DNA of 64,000 nt, taken from positions 1-64,000 of the forward strand of contig MCFE01000045.1 of NCBI GenBank assembly GCA_002104905.1, written 5' to 3'. The position numbers and the translations under genes are program-made. The number at the start of each line of letters is the position of its first letter. The first letter of the stretch is position 1. The notes below the pieces were generated by a model. It saw only the letters and a program-made list of their open reading frames with translations. It was not told the DNA's origin and did not search any database. This document shows positions 31,738 to 42,701 of the stretch, in pieces. This DNA comes from Basidiobolus meristosporus CBS 931.73 (taxonomy: Eukaryota > Basidiobolomycota > Basidiobolomycetes > Basidiobolales > Basidiobolaceae).

Positions 31738-32463
31738 ATGAGCCCGCTAACAACCCAGAGTCTTTCAAACATGGGATGGGACTTCTACTTTCCTAATGCT
31801 GCTGGCGACAGGTCCTACCTTCAGCTGGATTACGCTGCCATCGTTGATCAGACACAGATGACTTGGCCCAACTCATTAATCGACTCATTGCTAACCAATT
31901 CCGAACCTAGTCATGATCCCTTGGTGTCACGGCCTGTGAACCAAGACGTGTACAATCCCATGATACCACCCGATCTCCTCGGTGAGAATCTTCCCTTGCT
32001 ACAGGCTTCGTTTGATCGCACACAGCAATTTGAGTTCATCCACTGTAATACAGAATTGATCAATGCTCCCTCTCGAAAGAAGCGTTGCCGGAGCCAACCC
32101 AAGCCTGAGGAGCACGAATCCAAGCTAAACCACATCTCACATATCCCATCCCCTCCGGACACTCCACCGCCGGAGCTTGACTGCTTCTCGGATAGAAAAT
32201 CCTCCAGCGCACCGAATCAATCTGACGACCCCAAGAAGCTGAACAGGCCCAAAGACCGGACTTACCCATGTGATTTTTGTCAACGAGTGTTCGCACGAAA
32301 GTATGATCTAGAACGGCATCAGAGATTGCATACCGGATACAAGCCGTACAAATGCGTCTATTGTCACGAAGGTTTCACCAGGGTGGACGCACGTCAGCGA
32401 CATTACAGAAGCCACAGCTGTAGACACCCCATTATCATCGTACCCCCTCCCCCGTTGTCTTGA
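31738..32463 (+). CDS. Two-finger C2H2 zinc-finger protein (paralogue 2)
   Basis: This intronless gene gives 241 residues from MSPLTTQSLSNMGWDFYF. An earlier short ATG at 31715 makes an eight-codon frame whose tga overlaps this ATG. The N-terminal half is polar, with a proline-rich segment (SHIPSPPDTPPPELD). The fingers are YPCDFCQRVFARKYDLERH and YKCVYCHEGFTRVDARQRH, joined by the linker LHTGYKP. The second finger ends with both histidine and cysteine candidates (HYRSHSC). It is divergent from paralogue 1 across a 1.7-kb region and is a putative transcription factor. Confidence 0.85.
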   Translation: MSPLTTQSLSNMGWDFYFPNAAGDRSYLQLDYAAIVDQTQMTWPNSLIDSLLTNSEPSHDPLVSRPVNQDVYNPMIPPDLLGENLPLLQASFDRTQQFEFIHCNTELINAPSRKKRCRSQPKPEEHESKLNHISHIPSPPDTPPPELDCFSDRKSSSAPNQSDDPKKLNRPKDRTYPCDFCQRVFARKYDLERHQRLHTGYKPYKCVYCHEGFTRVDARQRHYRSHSCRHPIIIVPPPPLS

Positions 32464-33095
32464 CCCTCAGCCTCATGTTACTGGCACTGACACTGACAAG
32501 AAATTGTCGAAATTCAATGTAAAATACCTCGGCAATACTGTAAGATCCTGCTTCGAAATAATCCATTTCTCATCAATCTCTGCTTGTCCAATATACTTCG
32601 CCTGATCGGAACCAGTGAGACAAAATGGAAACATGGAGCCAGAGCCAGAGCCAATTGGACATACGGTTACACTGGCCTTGGCTGAAGGTGGGTTGTTACC
32701 TGGATTGGGCGAACCGCTATCTAGAAATGGCCATATGAATTCCGAATCGATTGCATTTGGGTGGCGTGCTGGTCTGTGAGTGATTGGAACCTGGGATTCG
32801 TGGCAGTGCGCTCTGTTTGTTAATGTTGGGGATTATCAAGATCCCGGAAAGCCGGTCTTCGATCGGCCATCACCCGGTCATCGCCGGTATTTTCATGTGA
32901 TGTTCCAGTATGGGTTTGTTTAATGTCCACATCTATTAAGTCCGGTGAATTACTAATTTAGGCGAGGGCACTGGCAATGATTATGACCGTATTACAACTA
33001 TACAACAACTGGAAGCGTGGTGGTGGTGGTGGGGGGGGGGACATGTGATATTAGAGATTAAAAATTTCGACGGAACCGTCGCCTCACATATCTAT
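32464..33095. other. Intergenic between converging genes
   Basis: This 3' flank contains a ggtggtggtggggg run at about 33020. I see no gene in it. Confidence 0.5.
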
Positions 33096-36000
33096 CTAAG
33101 CATCTGTGTCTTGCGTTTCTGCTTTGAGGCTGGATGTTCTGGACATCGGGGTGGCCACCCGGGGCGCTACTTTGGGGCTTTGCGTATCCTGGGCCGTAGA
33201 TGGTGTAACCGGTCTCGAGTTGATACCGGTCACACCAGAGGTGGATCTTTCCAGTAGTGCGATCCTTTGCTCCATAGCGTGCACGTACCGTCTGGCTTTC
33301 TCCATCTCCATCTCCTTCATCATCAGGGCTTGCTTGTAGTCCTGCTCCTTCATGTGGTACATCATATCTTGTCTGCGAACGTATTCCACCATGTCTGTGC
33401 ACTTCACCGTCAACGAATACACCTCTTGCTGCATGTTCATCAGGAGAGTGACCAACTCGGATTTCTCGGTGAGCAGAGTTTGTACGAACTTCAGCATGTC
33501 ATCGTGCCCCATATTCTGCAGATCCGCAAATCCTGGGGGGTGCATGCCCATGGCGTTGGGCATGCTCGGCATGGTGGGTGGCATGGGCATTGCACTGTTC
33601 GGGGCAGCCGCGGCGGCGGGTGGCTCCATAGCAGGTGCTGGGCGAGCCATGCCAGTAACACTCTCCGGTGGAGTGGCTATGCCATGAGCTCCGGGAGCGG
33701 ATTCCACTTCAGGAACTGATCCAGCATGTATAGGGCTTGTTGGGTTCTTGCCTTCATTGGGTGGGTTATCAACACGTCGCCATGTCGATGCTGTATCGGA
33801 TGGTTTCGGGGGATGGTCCCTTTTGGTTTGTTGTTGAGACTGAGCAGAGTTGCTTTTGGCAATTCCAGGTGGCGGATTCAGCTTTCCTGCAGTGGCAGTG
33901 ATCGACTCAGGTTGCGTAGTGGAAACATGTGGAGAAGGGGTTCGTGCAGGTGGATTGGGTTTGGCGAGTTTAGGTGCTTTCTCCGGCTCAGGTGCTGGCA
34001 AGCTAACAGTATCGGCGAATGAAAGTGGCTTGCTGGGTGGGACAGGGTTCTTGGTGGTTTTCGTTGGGCGATTAGGTGCAGCGGCTGCCTTTTGCGTTTT
34101 CCCGGTCGCACCATTCGGTTTTGCTGCAACTGCAGTATCGGTCTTTGGCTTGTCTGAAGCACTATTGGTGGTGGGTGAGCTTTCCACCGAGACCTTGGTT
34201 TTAACCGCCAATTCGGTTACTGGCGGTTGGGAGGTGACGTGCGCAAATGATAACCCAGGTGGAGGTGATTGGGATTTGGCTGCCTTGAGCTTGGGAGGCG
34301 GGATGTAAGACTCTGGTGCACGGGGCTTCTCTGGCTGTGTCACGGGGGCTTTGGGTGCTGATGAGGAAGCCTTAGCCTCTGGCACATTAGGCTTGTCGGA
34401 TTTTCCTTGAGGTTGCATGGAAGGGGCTTTAGAGGCTACAGGTGAAGGTGTGGATTCTGCTGCATCTGCTTTTTCGGACTTGGCTTGGGGTTGGGTACTG
34501 GTCGCCATAGGGATCGCGCGGTCAGCTGGTGGAAGTTGGTCTGCCTTATTTTGACTCTCGTTGCCCTTCACCCCAGCTGTAGAAGCCACTTTCGAGAGGA
34601 GTGGCTTTGTGGGTTTTTCCTTAAGTTCCTGCGATACTTGTGGTTTACTGGGGGCTTTTGCAACATTGGTTGTGTTGATTGCCTCTGGCAGCTTTAACTT
34701 TTCTTCCACTGGGCTTGACGCAGTGGAGGAAGCAACACTGGTGTTGTCAGCAGCATTCTTCTTGTTCTTCTTCTTCTTCTTCTTGTTTGCCTTGCCCTTC
34801 GCTTCCGTATCCAAATCGGAAGAATCCAACGAATCTGTGTCGTTGTATATGCCAAGAAGCATCCGCTCTTTATGCACAGAGACGCGTTCTTCAATCAAAC
34901 GAAGGCCCTCTCGGAGGAAAAGTTTTCCCAAGACGGCGCCAAGCGTAGTGCGACCTGTGCTGACGCCTGCATCAAATTGCTCCTTGATGTCTTGCTTGCG
35001 AGCTCTAATCGAATCGACAAGCTCTTGGTGCTGCTCGATTAGCTCCTTCAGCTTGGCAGGTTCGAGATCTTCCGCGTGGAGCATTTGTACACCCAAACAT
35101 GGAACCAAAATCTGCGATAACTCCCGGGAAGAGAGGAAGGTTTTCATTTGGGAAACACACCAGATTCTTGCCGCTTGGCCGAGTGCCTCTACCCTCTTGA
35201 TCTTTTTCTTGAAATCCTTGTTGGCGGCCTTCTCGAGGCGTCCGTGCAAGGTGGATTGGGACTCGTTCAACCAAGCCTCCTTGATGCTGTCCAGCTCCCC
35301 ATAGATCTCGGTCAGCTTCACCCCAAATTCAACATCCAGCTGAGATAGCTTCGCCTCCATCTGCTGGTTCAGTCCCTGCAGCAGCTCCAGCACCTTGTCC
35401 GATTTATTCTCCAGCTCAGCCTGGAACTTCCCGGACCCGTTGTTCCTGTAATGCTCCCGGGCAAGATTGACTACAGACGTGGAGGCTTGGAAGAGATCCC
35501 GAATCAATTGCTGGCAGAGCTCAATCTGTGGCTGAAGGAATTCTTCTTTCCACGACTCGAAGCTCTGTCGCACATTGCTCAGGAACTTGAAGAAGGTGTC
35601 GTCGATCTCATCGGCGGTTGCGGTGGATGATTTGTCACTCTTTTTTCCCTTGGATTTTTTGTGGATCTCAGCCACCGGTGACCAATAGTCGTTGAAGGTT
35701 TGGAGGATCTCCTGGTGTTTCTGGTTGAAATGGGATACCTTCTGGAAGCAGCCCTCCCCGGCAATATCCGACCGAACATACTCGATCTTTTTGATTTCGT
35801 CCAGGAAGGCGCGTGTGTTGTCCCACACCGAGCCCAGCTGCTGTAGCATGGCGGCTCCAGAGGACTTGGCCTCCTTGGCTATGGCGGAATTGATGATATT
35901 CTGGAAGGACTCTAAATCTGAGGGGGTATTATCTTTCGTTGGAGAATGTTCACAAGTGGGATTGTCATGGTTGGCAAGGATCTTGGGAGTGATGGTTCGA

Positions 36001-36575
36001 AGTAGGGGGAAATCCGCCGCTAGAATGGTAAGTTGCGACTTCTCGCTCTCCACTTTGAGTATAAGTTGACTGGGATCTTCTGGATCTTTGGTCAGGGCGA
36101 TGGCTTCAGGAGAAGCGTCGTGAGTGATGGGGGCGAAGATCGCATCTAACGCGAGAGTGGTGGCCGATTTTCGAACAAGGTATTCGCCCACCATATCATG
36201 GATGTACATTAGGATACTTTCCCCATCTTTCTCCTGGTCTAATCTGGATTGGAGGTCCTGCTCAAACTGGTGAATGAACTCTTTGACTTTCTCTCTGGGT
36301 GGGGTGACGACCGAGACGTCCGCCGCCTTCTTGCGGGTTTTGTTTCCTACGGAGAAGTGTTTTTTGTGAATCAGTTGGGCCCATTCTCGGCAGTAGAAGC
36401 AGGCGTAACCGTCGCAGGCTCGGAATTTGTTGACCTCTTTCGAAAGATTTGAGGCGTCAATACGTATGTCCGTGATAGGCTTTGAAGAGTCTCCCTTAAG
36501 AACACCAGGCTTGACCCTTAGGGCGATCATTTTGTTGACGATGGCGGTGGGATTTAAAACAAGATCGTTGGCCAT
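33096..36575 (-). CDS. Large intronless coiled-coil/low-complexity protein, 1159 residues
   Basis: The ORF is uninterrupted. Residues 1-220 look globular and include CFYCREWAQLIHKKH (residues 59-73), a CxxC-x7-HxxH arrangement that could bind zinc. Residues 225-580 are mostly long helices predicted to form coiled coils (for example VRQSFESWKEEFLQPQIE). Residues 592-607 are a lysine block (KGKANKKKKKKNKK), a plausible nuclear or nucleolar signal. Residues 610-1000 are disordered and rich in P, A, K, S and T, with repeated motifs such as PPPGLSFAHV and KPLSFADTV. Residues 1030-1110 form a methionine-rich helix (MKEQDYKQALMMKEMEMEKA). No enzyme motif is visible and I do not recognise the family. 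A scaffold or RNA-associated protein is possible. Confidence 0.8.
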   Translation of the reverse strand: MANDLVLNPTAIVNKMIALRVKPGVLKGDSSKPITDIRIDASNLSKEVNKFRACDGYACFYCREWAQLIHKKHFSVGNKTRKKAADVSVVTPPREKVKEFIHQFEQDLQSRLDQEKDGESILMYIHDMVGEYLVRKSATTLALDAIFAPITHDASPEAIALTKDPEDPSQLILKVESEKSQLTILAADFPLLRTITPKILANHDNPTCEHSPTKDNTPSDLESFQNIINSAIAKEAKSSGAAMLQQLGSVWDNTRAFLDEIKKIEYVRSDIAGEGCFQKVSHFNQKHQEILQTFNDYWSPVAEIHKKSKGKKSDKSSTATADEIDDTFFKFLSNVRQSFESWKEEFLQPQIELCQQLIRDLFQASTSVVNLAREHYRNNGSGKFQAELENKSDKVLELLQGLNQQMEAKLSQLDVEFGVKLTEIYGELDSIKEAWLNESQSTLHGRLEKAANKDFKKKIKRVEALGQAARIWCVSQMKTFLSSRELSQILVPCLGVQMLHAEDLEPAKLKELIEQHQELVDSIRARKQDIKEQFDAGVSTGRTTLGAVLGKLFLREGLRLIEERVSVHKERMLLGIYNDTDSLDSSDLDTEAKGKANKKKKKKNKKNAADNTSVASSTASSPVEEKLKLPEAINTTNVAKAPSKPQVSQELKEKPTKPLLSKVASTAGVKGNESQNKADQLPPADRAIPMATSTQPQAKSEKADAAESTPSPVASKAPSMQPQGKSDKPNVPEAKASSSAPKAPVTQPEKPRAPESYIPPPKLKAAKSQSPPPGLSFAHVTSQPPVTELAVKTKVSVESSPTTNSASDKPKTDTAVAAKPNGATGKTQKAAAAPNRPTKTTKNPVPPSKPLSFADTVSLPAPEPEKAPKLAKPNPPARTPSPHVSTTQPESITATAGKLNPPPGIAKSNSAQSQQQTKRDHPPKPSDTASTWRRVDNPPNEGKNPTSPIHAGSVPEVESAPGAHGIATPPESVTGMARPAPAMEPPAAAAAPNSAMPMPPTMPSMPNAMGMHPPGFADLQNMGHDDMLKFVQTLLTEKSELVTLLMNMQQEVYSLTVKCTDMVEYVRRQDMMYHMKEQDYKQALMMKEMEMEKARRYVHAMEQRIALLERSTSGVTGINSRPVTPSTAQDTQSPKVAPRVATPMSRTSSLKAETQDTDA

Positions 36576-37054
36576 ATTGAGTGAAAAGAATATGATATAC
36601 TACACCAAAAGAACAGAGTTGAAAGGAGAGCAGTGGGAAATCTATCACCACAAGTGCGAATTTACCACCAAATGCCCGTCGAGATTGATTAAAATCAAAC
36701 TTTTTTTCTACCCGATTAACCATTTCTTAACTATCTTGCGTAAGTTTCCGCTTTGGTATGGGTGGGAAATACCTTCCTTGGGTCGATGTCTGAGGAATAG
36801 GGAGGACTTGGGCGGTCGATAATTGGCACAGCTTGACTGTGTCTGACATCCGAGTCCCTGGATAGAACCGCCCACCTCTACCAACCCAGCAACTGCGACT
36901 ATCGGGGCTAAACCACATGAGGTGGTCAAAATCCCGATAAGCATGAATCGCTTGCTGATTCAGCTGATAATGAGGGGATTTCATTTCATCAACGACGTCA
37001 TAACCCGCTTTAAATGCCTCGGACACATGCCGTGGACCATTGAACTACTACACG
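36576..37054. other. Divergent promoter region
   Basis: This short region separates the large orphan from the FAD protein gene. No additional ORF is supported. Confidence 0.5.
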
Positions 37055-38310
37055 ATGGCCACACACATTTTGATCCTAGGAGGGGGAGCGGCTGGTATAT
37101 TGTCTGCGCTGAAGCTTTCCACCATCAAGAGTCGATACGACCTGGAAGTCACCCTGGTGGATCCGAAATCCTACTTCGAATACACCCCCGGAATCATCTC
37201 GGTACTGGGGACCAGGCTGGACGAACTCGAGAAGAGATTTGAGGCCATCACTCAAGCTTATGAGACGCTTCTACCTTCTTGGGGGATCAAGTTCGTCCAA
37301 GGGGAGGTGGAGGAGGTAAACGACTCGGAAGGTACTTTGGATTTCTCTAGAAACGGTGTCCGTGCAGCCAAAACTAACCAACCACTTTTCAAGTCATCCT
37401 TACGTCCCAAACCCATCTGGCCTACACGTATCTGATCGTCGCTACGGGCTCTTCGTACCCGTTTCCCTTCAAACCCACCACCACGCAGCTAACATACGCG
37501 GAGCGACTCGAAGCACTCCGGGCCGACAGGGCAAGCCTCGAGGCAGCCGAGCGAGTACTATGCGTTGGTCTGGGTCCGGTGGGCGTTGAGATGGTAGGTG
37601 AGCTGGTTGGCACCAAACAACTGACTGTCGTTCATGGGGGTACCGAGGTATTACCAAGGCTCGGCGGGGAAAAGTTTGGGAACAAGGTGTTGAGCGTGTT
37701 GAAGAAGAACCATGCCCACGTGATCCTGGGGGAAAAGGCCGAGGAGCAACCAAGCGCGGACGGTCAGTCGACCAGAGCCTTCGTCACCGACAAGACTCAC
37801 CAAAGGTTGGAGGCCGAGAAGGTCTACATCAGCAACGGGCTTCTCCCCAACACCCGCTGTCTGGTCCGGAACTACGCCGCCTCTCTAAACCGCGGCTTCG
37901 TCCGGGTGAACGAATACTTCCAGATCCCCGGCCACGAGAAGATCTTCTGCATCGGGGATATCATCGACATCGACGAGGAAAAGCTCTACTTCACCGCCCA
38001 TATGCAGGCCGTCCATCTGTTCAAGAATCTTTCGGCCATACTTGCCGCCCGTTCCGCCGGCCAGGAGCCAACCCTTGCCCCGTACCCCGGTGTGCGCCTG
38101 GCCGTGGTGCTCAGCATCGGACCCTCCCGGGGGATCACCTACATAGATCCCCTCGTGAGCATGGTCGGGTTCGGCCGAGGCAGCCTGTTGGCAGGAGTGA
38201 TGAAGTGGTGCATCGAAAAGATCACCATGGAGCCGTCGATCAAGATGTGGATCAACGAGGGCCTGTATTTCGTCCAGAAGCACCGGACCCTGAAGGCGAA
38301 GCTCGACTGA
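37055..38310 (+). CDS. AIF/FSP1 (AMID)-like FAD/NAD(P)H oxidoreductase
   Basis: Exon 1 (37055-37355) and exon 2 (37394-38310) are separated by a 38-bp intron with donor gtgtcc, branch ctaac and acceptor tcaag. The product is 405 residues. The N-terminal FAD-binding motif is ILILGGGAAGILSA (residues 5-18). The second Rossmann motif, for NAD(P)H, is LCVGLGPVGVEMVGEL. The ATG motif (IVATGSSYPFPF) and the second FAD contact (IFCIGDIIDIDEEKL) are in place, as in AIFM2/FSP1 and yeast Aif1. Known relatives reduce quinones and act in cell death or lipid-radical defence. The C-terminus has an amphipathic stretch but no clear membrane anchor. Confidence 0.88.
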
Positions 38311-38738
38311 GTGATGTTTGGAATATTAACTATCCTACATATTTTTATTATACGATTAAAGAACTTACGAAAATACTCGAGATGAAGAAAGTATATGCTG
38401 ATATTTACTAGGGACATCTGGCGGGGCGTATCCCAGGAAATGTAGAGAAAAAATAAACCGAATATAGTAAGAGCAATAATGTTGGGATGAATGGTGACGA
38501 GAGGAGAGGAGAGGGGAGGGGAGGGGAGGGGGAAATATGGCTCTACAATCTCCATACGGAAACAACTAAAAAGATAGGACTCCAGCTAGGTGGACATTCT
38601 CGAAATCGATCGTATCTTTTGGTAATAAAATATAATAAAGTAAACTAAATAATTTCAACTGGCGTTGCTTGAATGATTCTCCGAATCAGAACGTGTATGT
38701 CCTGGAATCTCAAAACTCGACCGAGCATCGCGTGGCCC
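38311..38738. other. 3' flank between converging genes with a purine tract
   Basis: At 38500-38535 the plus strand is a run of gagaggag and gggag units, an imperfect purine microsatellite. No gene is present. Confidence 0.55.
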
Positions 38739-41700
38739 TTAGTAGTGCTGACGGAATGTTGGGTGGTTATCGGAGGAAACTACATTATCACTAGAAAATT
38801 TATCTACAGAAAATTCGGTGGACGAGGTAAGGCCCCCGATGGCTTGACTGGCCGATCCGTTGTCGTTACTCTTTGCAGTGTTTCCAAAACGCGGTTGAGA
38901 GGTCATGGTGGATGGGTTCTCTTGATTTTCTTGCTTCTGATACTGGAGCTGTTGCAGCTGCATTTGAAGCTGCTGTTGCTGCAACTGCTGTAATTGCTGT
39001 TGGAGTTGCTGTGGGTTCTGGCTGAGGTTTTGGTATTGGTTTTGGGCGAGGTAGTTGGGGTTGTTCCCCTGGACCATCGGTCCGTTGACCATCCCGGGGA
39101 TGTTCATCATAGCATATGGGTAGGTGTTCAAGAGGGAGTTGTACATGCTGGCGTTGACATACATGTTGTTGTACGCCGCCTGGGGGTAGCCAGCTCCCAT
39201 CTGAGGGTTGGCCAATAGAGCATTGAACAGTGGGTGTTGCCCAGCTCCCTGGAATTGAAGTGGATTGCCAACGCCAGAGCCACTGCCCTGTAGGCCACTT
39301 TGAGAATTGAGCTTGGAATTTACGTCATGGTTGTTGGGGAAGGTGTAGCCGGCCCCGGCTAGGTCGGAGTACTGCTTGAGGCCAAAGCCTAGCCCTAGTT
39401 CTTCCATCAACCGGCGATATCCTTGCACCTGGTGAACCTGGAGCTTACCAAGCATCAACTTGACTCGCTCCGAGAACTTGCCCTTATCTGCTTCTTCGAT
39501 ATAGTTGCTAGCCAGAATCTTCTGGATAAGACCGACGCCGTGAACTTGGTCGCTAAGAACATCCTCCAGGACCTGGTCTTGCATGAACAACCCTTGCAAA
39601 AGAAGATCCCGAGCATCAGGCTCTACCTTTTGATTGATCATCTTGAAGAAGGTCAACGAAGCAAGCTTGTGGGTGCAGAGGTGGCTCAAATGGTTGATAA
39701 ACTGAGGAGCCAAGGCTCTGTACCGTCCTGCCAAGTTGGACGAGTCGAGAAGCCATGTAAGAAGAAGCGATCCGTTGGGGTTGGTGGCCAAAAGAAGTGC
39801 GTTGTGGACAAGAGCAACCGAAACAAGCCTCTGCTGACGCTTGGTAGTATATTGACTCTCAAGGCAAGCACGGATGGCGCGAGCACCAAATCTACCCTGG
39901 GCAACCTCCCAGCAACGCGCATGGATAGCGTCATAAATGAATTGGTTACGCTGTGGTCCCAAACGGAGGCAGCATTGTATAACATAATTGCCAAACTGAT
40001 CCAGAAGCAACGGCGGCGCGAAAGGCTTCAAAGAATTAACGATGGGCTGCATCTGGGCAGGTGTAGATGCGCAGTCGATCATTTTCTGGATGGCCCAGGT
40101 GCCGTTCTTGTGGATTCCGATGGATGCCATATGTGGAGCTACTCTCTCGATCAACATCAACTTGTGGCTGTCCCCACCACGCTCCATCAACTTTTGAATG
40201 ACGGTATTACCAATGTAATCTATAGAAGAGCCAGGTAAGAAGCCTGCATCAATGTTGAAGCATATAATCATATGTTACCTGAGCATAAATCAACGGAATC
40301 GTCATACAACTCGTGGAAGGCTGACTCGACATCCTTGGCTGAAGACGTATGACTATCAAGCCTCTTACGGATCTCTCGCAAACGAGATTGATCAATCTTG
40401 CGATTGAGGTTTGGCTCCGGAATGGGCGGGAGTGAGGATGCGTATGGGAAAGCGATCAGCTTGTCATCCATCACCAGAGGACCCAATAAATCTACGGTTT
40501 CGTATGTTCCAGGGCTGTTGTTCAGCGCGGAGCTAAGGGAGGACTCTTGCTCACCAGCAGATGAGCTGACAGAGTTTCCACCCAATGAAGTGACGCTCGA
40601 ACTCCAAGGAGCCATGGAAGTGGAGGCTTGAGAGAGCGTGGACGAGAAGGGAAGGCCAAATGGCGTAGCACCGATTTTGGAGGTGGTGGAATCCTTTGGT
40701 GGGACTTTGGCGTAGCCAATTCTCACCGCAGATCCATAAATCTCCTTGTTGTTCATTTCCTTTCTTGCTTTGGCGGCATCTTCTACTTTTTCGAAGTTGA
40801 CAAATCCGCAGTTCTTATGGGTAAGAATTCGTGCCGATTCGATAGCCCCGAAGGGAGCGAAAACCGCCTGAAGCGCAGCAGGAGTAATAGAGGCCGAGAT
40901 ATTGCCAATCCCTATTTCATAGGATGCAAGTTAGAACCTGGAACCAAACTCCACAGGAAAGATTCATGCAAACGTACATAAGGCCCTAGTGGGCTGCATT
41001 GTCTGTGCGTCAGAAGTATAGATATCGGCCTACAGGAACGAACTTGACTAAGCAATGGCTCACAAGGAGGTACACTCTTCAGCACATACCTTGCCATAAC
41101 CAACCCGAATGATGCAGTTTCCTACTCTTCCACCTTGCATCTCCTCACGTGCACGTATAGCATCCTCAATTTTGACATAGTTGACAAACGCGCACTCTTT
41201 CTCGGGGAGTAGGCGGAGAGATTCGATGGGTCCGTATGGCGAAAAGATTGACATAAGATCAGCAGTTGTTAAAGAGCTATCGATATTCCCGATCCATAGT
41301 GAACGAGTAGGTGTCATATGGTCGGCAGCAGATAACTCGAGAGGATCCATGTACTGTAAAAAGGTTTCATGTTAAAAGGCTTCGCTAAGCATCACAGTGT
41401 CCCTGGAATTACCTCGTGCTCAAAGTCGTTTCCACTCTCGAATGAGTGTCTATGGCTCAAAAGCTATATATCACGAAGTGTTTAGCGCACGGTTGAAAGG
41501 GATCGATGAAGAAATAGCTAGCATACATTCTCAGAGCCACTTAGCCCCATGCTTTGCATAGATCCATTGTCGTTGAGCATCATGTTCTCATTGCTGTACT
41601 TTCCACCGACGGATACCTCGGAGCTCGAAGAGTTGTCGATAGGCGTGAAGAAGCTCTGCGGCGCTTCCAAAAACCCAACAGAAATAGCACGAGTGCGAGA

Positions 41701-42701
41701 TGGAGTATTTCTGAGGTGCTGGAGAGCTGGTGGGAGGGGTGTCATCATTTCATCGCCGTAGTTTGCAGTGGAAGACATGGAATGGGAACGGAGTCGCCCA
41801 AGGGATGCCCTCAAATTAGTGACAGCTACAACAGCAAAAGATTTCATTAATACATAATCTAGCGGCAAACCAGTTCACTTCTACCATCAACTTACACTTC
41901 GCCTCAGGTGGTGAATCGTATCTGGTACCGCCAAGACTATCGTTGAGTGGGCGGGATGAGTGATTCGACGAATCATCCAAACCAAGATAGTCCAGCGTTT
42001 GAATGACAGGATTAACGGAATCGTCATTGCTTTCGGTATATTCGCTTTTGTCGTTTCCATCGTCGGGGTTGACTTGCCAAGGAGAGAAAACGCTCGACCC
42101 AAAAGTGCTCGAAAATGCAGAGGAAGGAATGCTCAAAGAATTACCGCGGGAACGAGCAGTATTCCCACTACTCATTCGTGTGGGAGTAGTGGTGCCTGAA
42201 GTAGGATAATTGCTTCCGATTGGGGAAGCCTCGGAAGAAGTGCCAGGAGATACACTACGGAAAGGATATCTGGACAGTGAAGAAGGCATGGTATCTGCAC
42301 GTGCTCTTCTAGTAGTAGGGAAACTGCTAGAACTAAGCCCCGAAGAACCAGAAAGAGAGTCTAATAATGAGAGGCCAAGCTTAGACTCTGGGGTTTTAGA
42401 ACGAGAGCCTTCATCAAGAAGAGAGCCATTATATGATCCAAGTAAGGAGTTGACTGAAGAAGTATGAGTGGGAGAACGATAGGGCAATATGCCTTCTTCA
42501 GCTTGGATTTCCATAGTTCTACAAATCATCGGTTGCAATCAGCACAAAACTCAGAGAAACCCAGGATTCCTTCGACCTAGGAAACTAGGAAAAAGAAGAA
42601 TACCTTTTCGAAAGAAGTCTCTCGGGTATTCCTGTCGGAGAAGACATGGATGGTGAAGTTGATAACCCCCGAAGAGGATCGGGAGTCGGAGATTTAGACA
42701 T
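38739..42701 (-). CDS. RRM-RRM-Pumilio RNA-binding protein (Jsn1/Puf2-like)
   Basis: Eight exons keep a continuous frame of 1166 residues: 42701-42604, 42518-41896, 41825-41527, 41463-41413, 41353-41090, 41029-40978, 40911-40279 and 40219-38739. Residues 1-355 are serine-rich and disordered. RRM1 begins at TRSLWIGNIDSSLTTADL (about 370) and includes KECAFVNYVK. RRM2 begins at TRALWIGNISASITPAAL (about 460) and includes NCGFVNFEKV. The Pumilio repeats start near DYIGNTVIQKLMERG (about 673) and contain HKNGTWAIQKMID, DQFGNYVIQCCL and FGARAIRACL. These are binding helices for single RNA bases. The C-terminus is glutamine-rich. The double-RRM plus PUF layout matches yeast Jsn1/Puf2, which bind mRNAs for membrane or mitochondrial proteins. 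Splits of RRM2 across introns 5 and 6 were resolved by phase and motif. Confidence 0.9.

Noticed and set aside
34561-35304. 247-codon plus-strand ORF
   Set aside because: It is the antisense shadow of the coiled-coil part of the 1159-residue gene. The serine-rich text is the complement of its lysine/glutamate codons.
39423-40238. 271-codon plus-strand ORF
   Set aside because: It is antisense to the Pumilio repeats of the RNA-binding protein and has no recognisable features.
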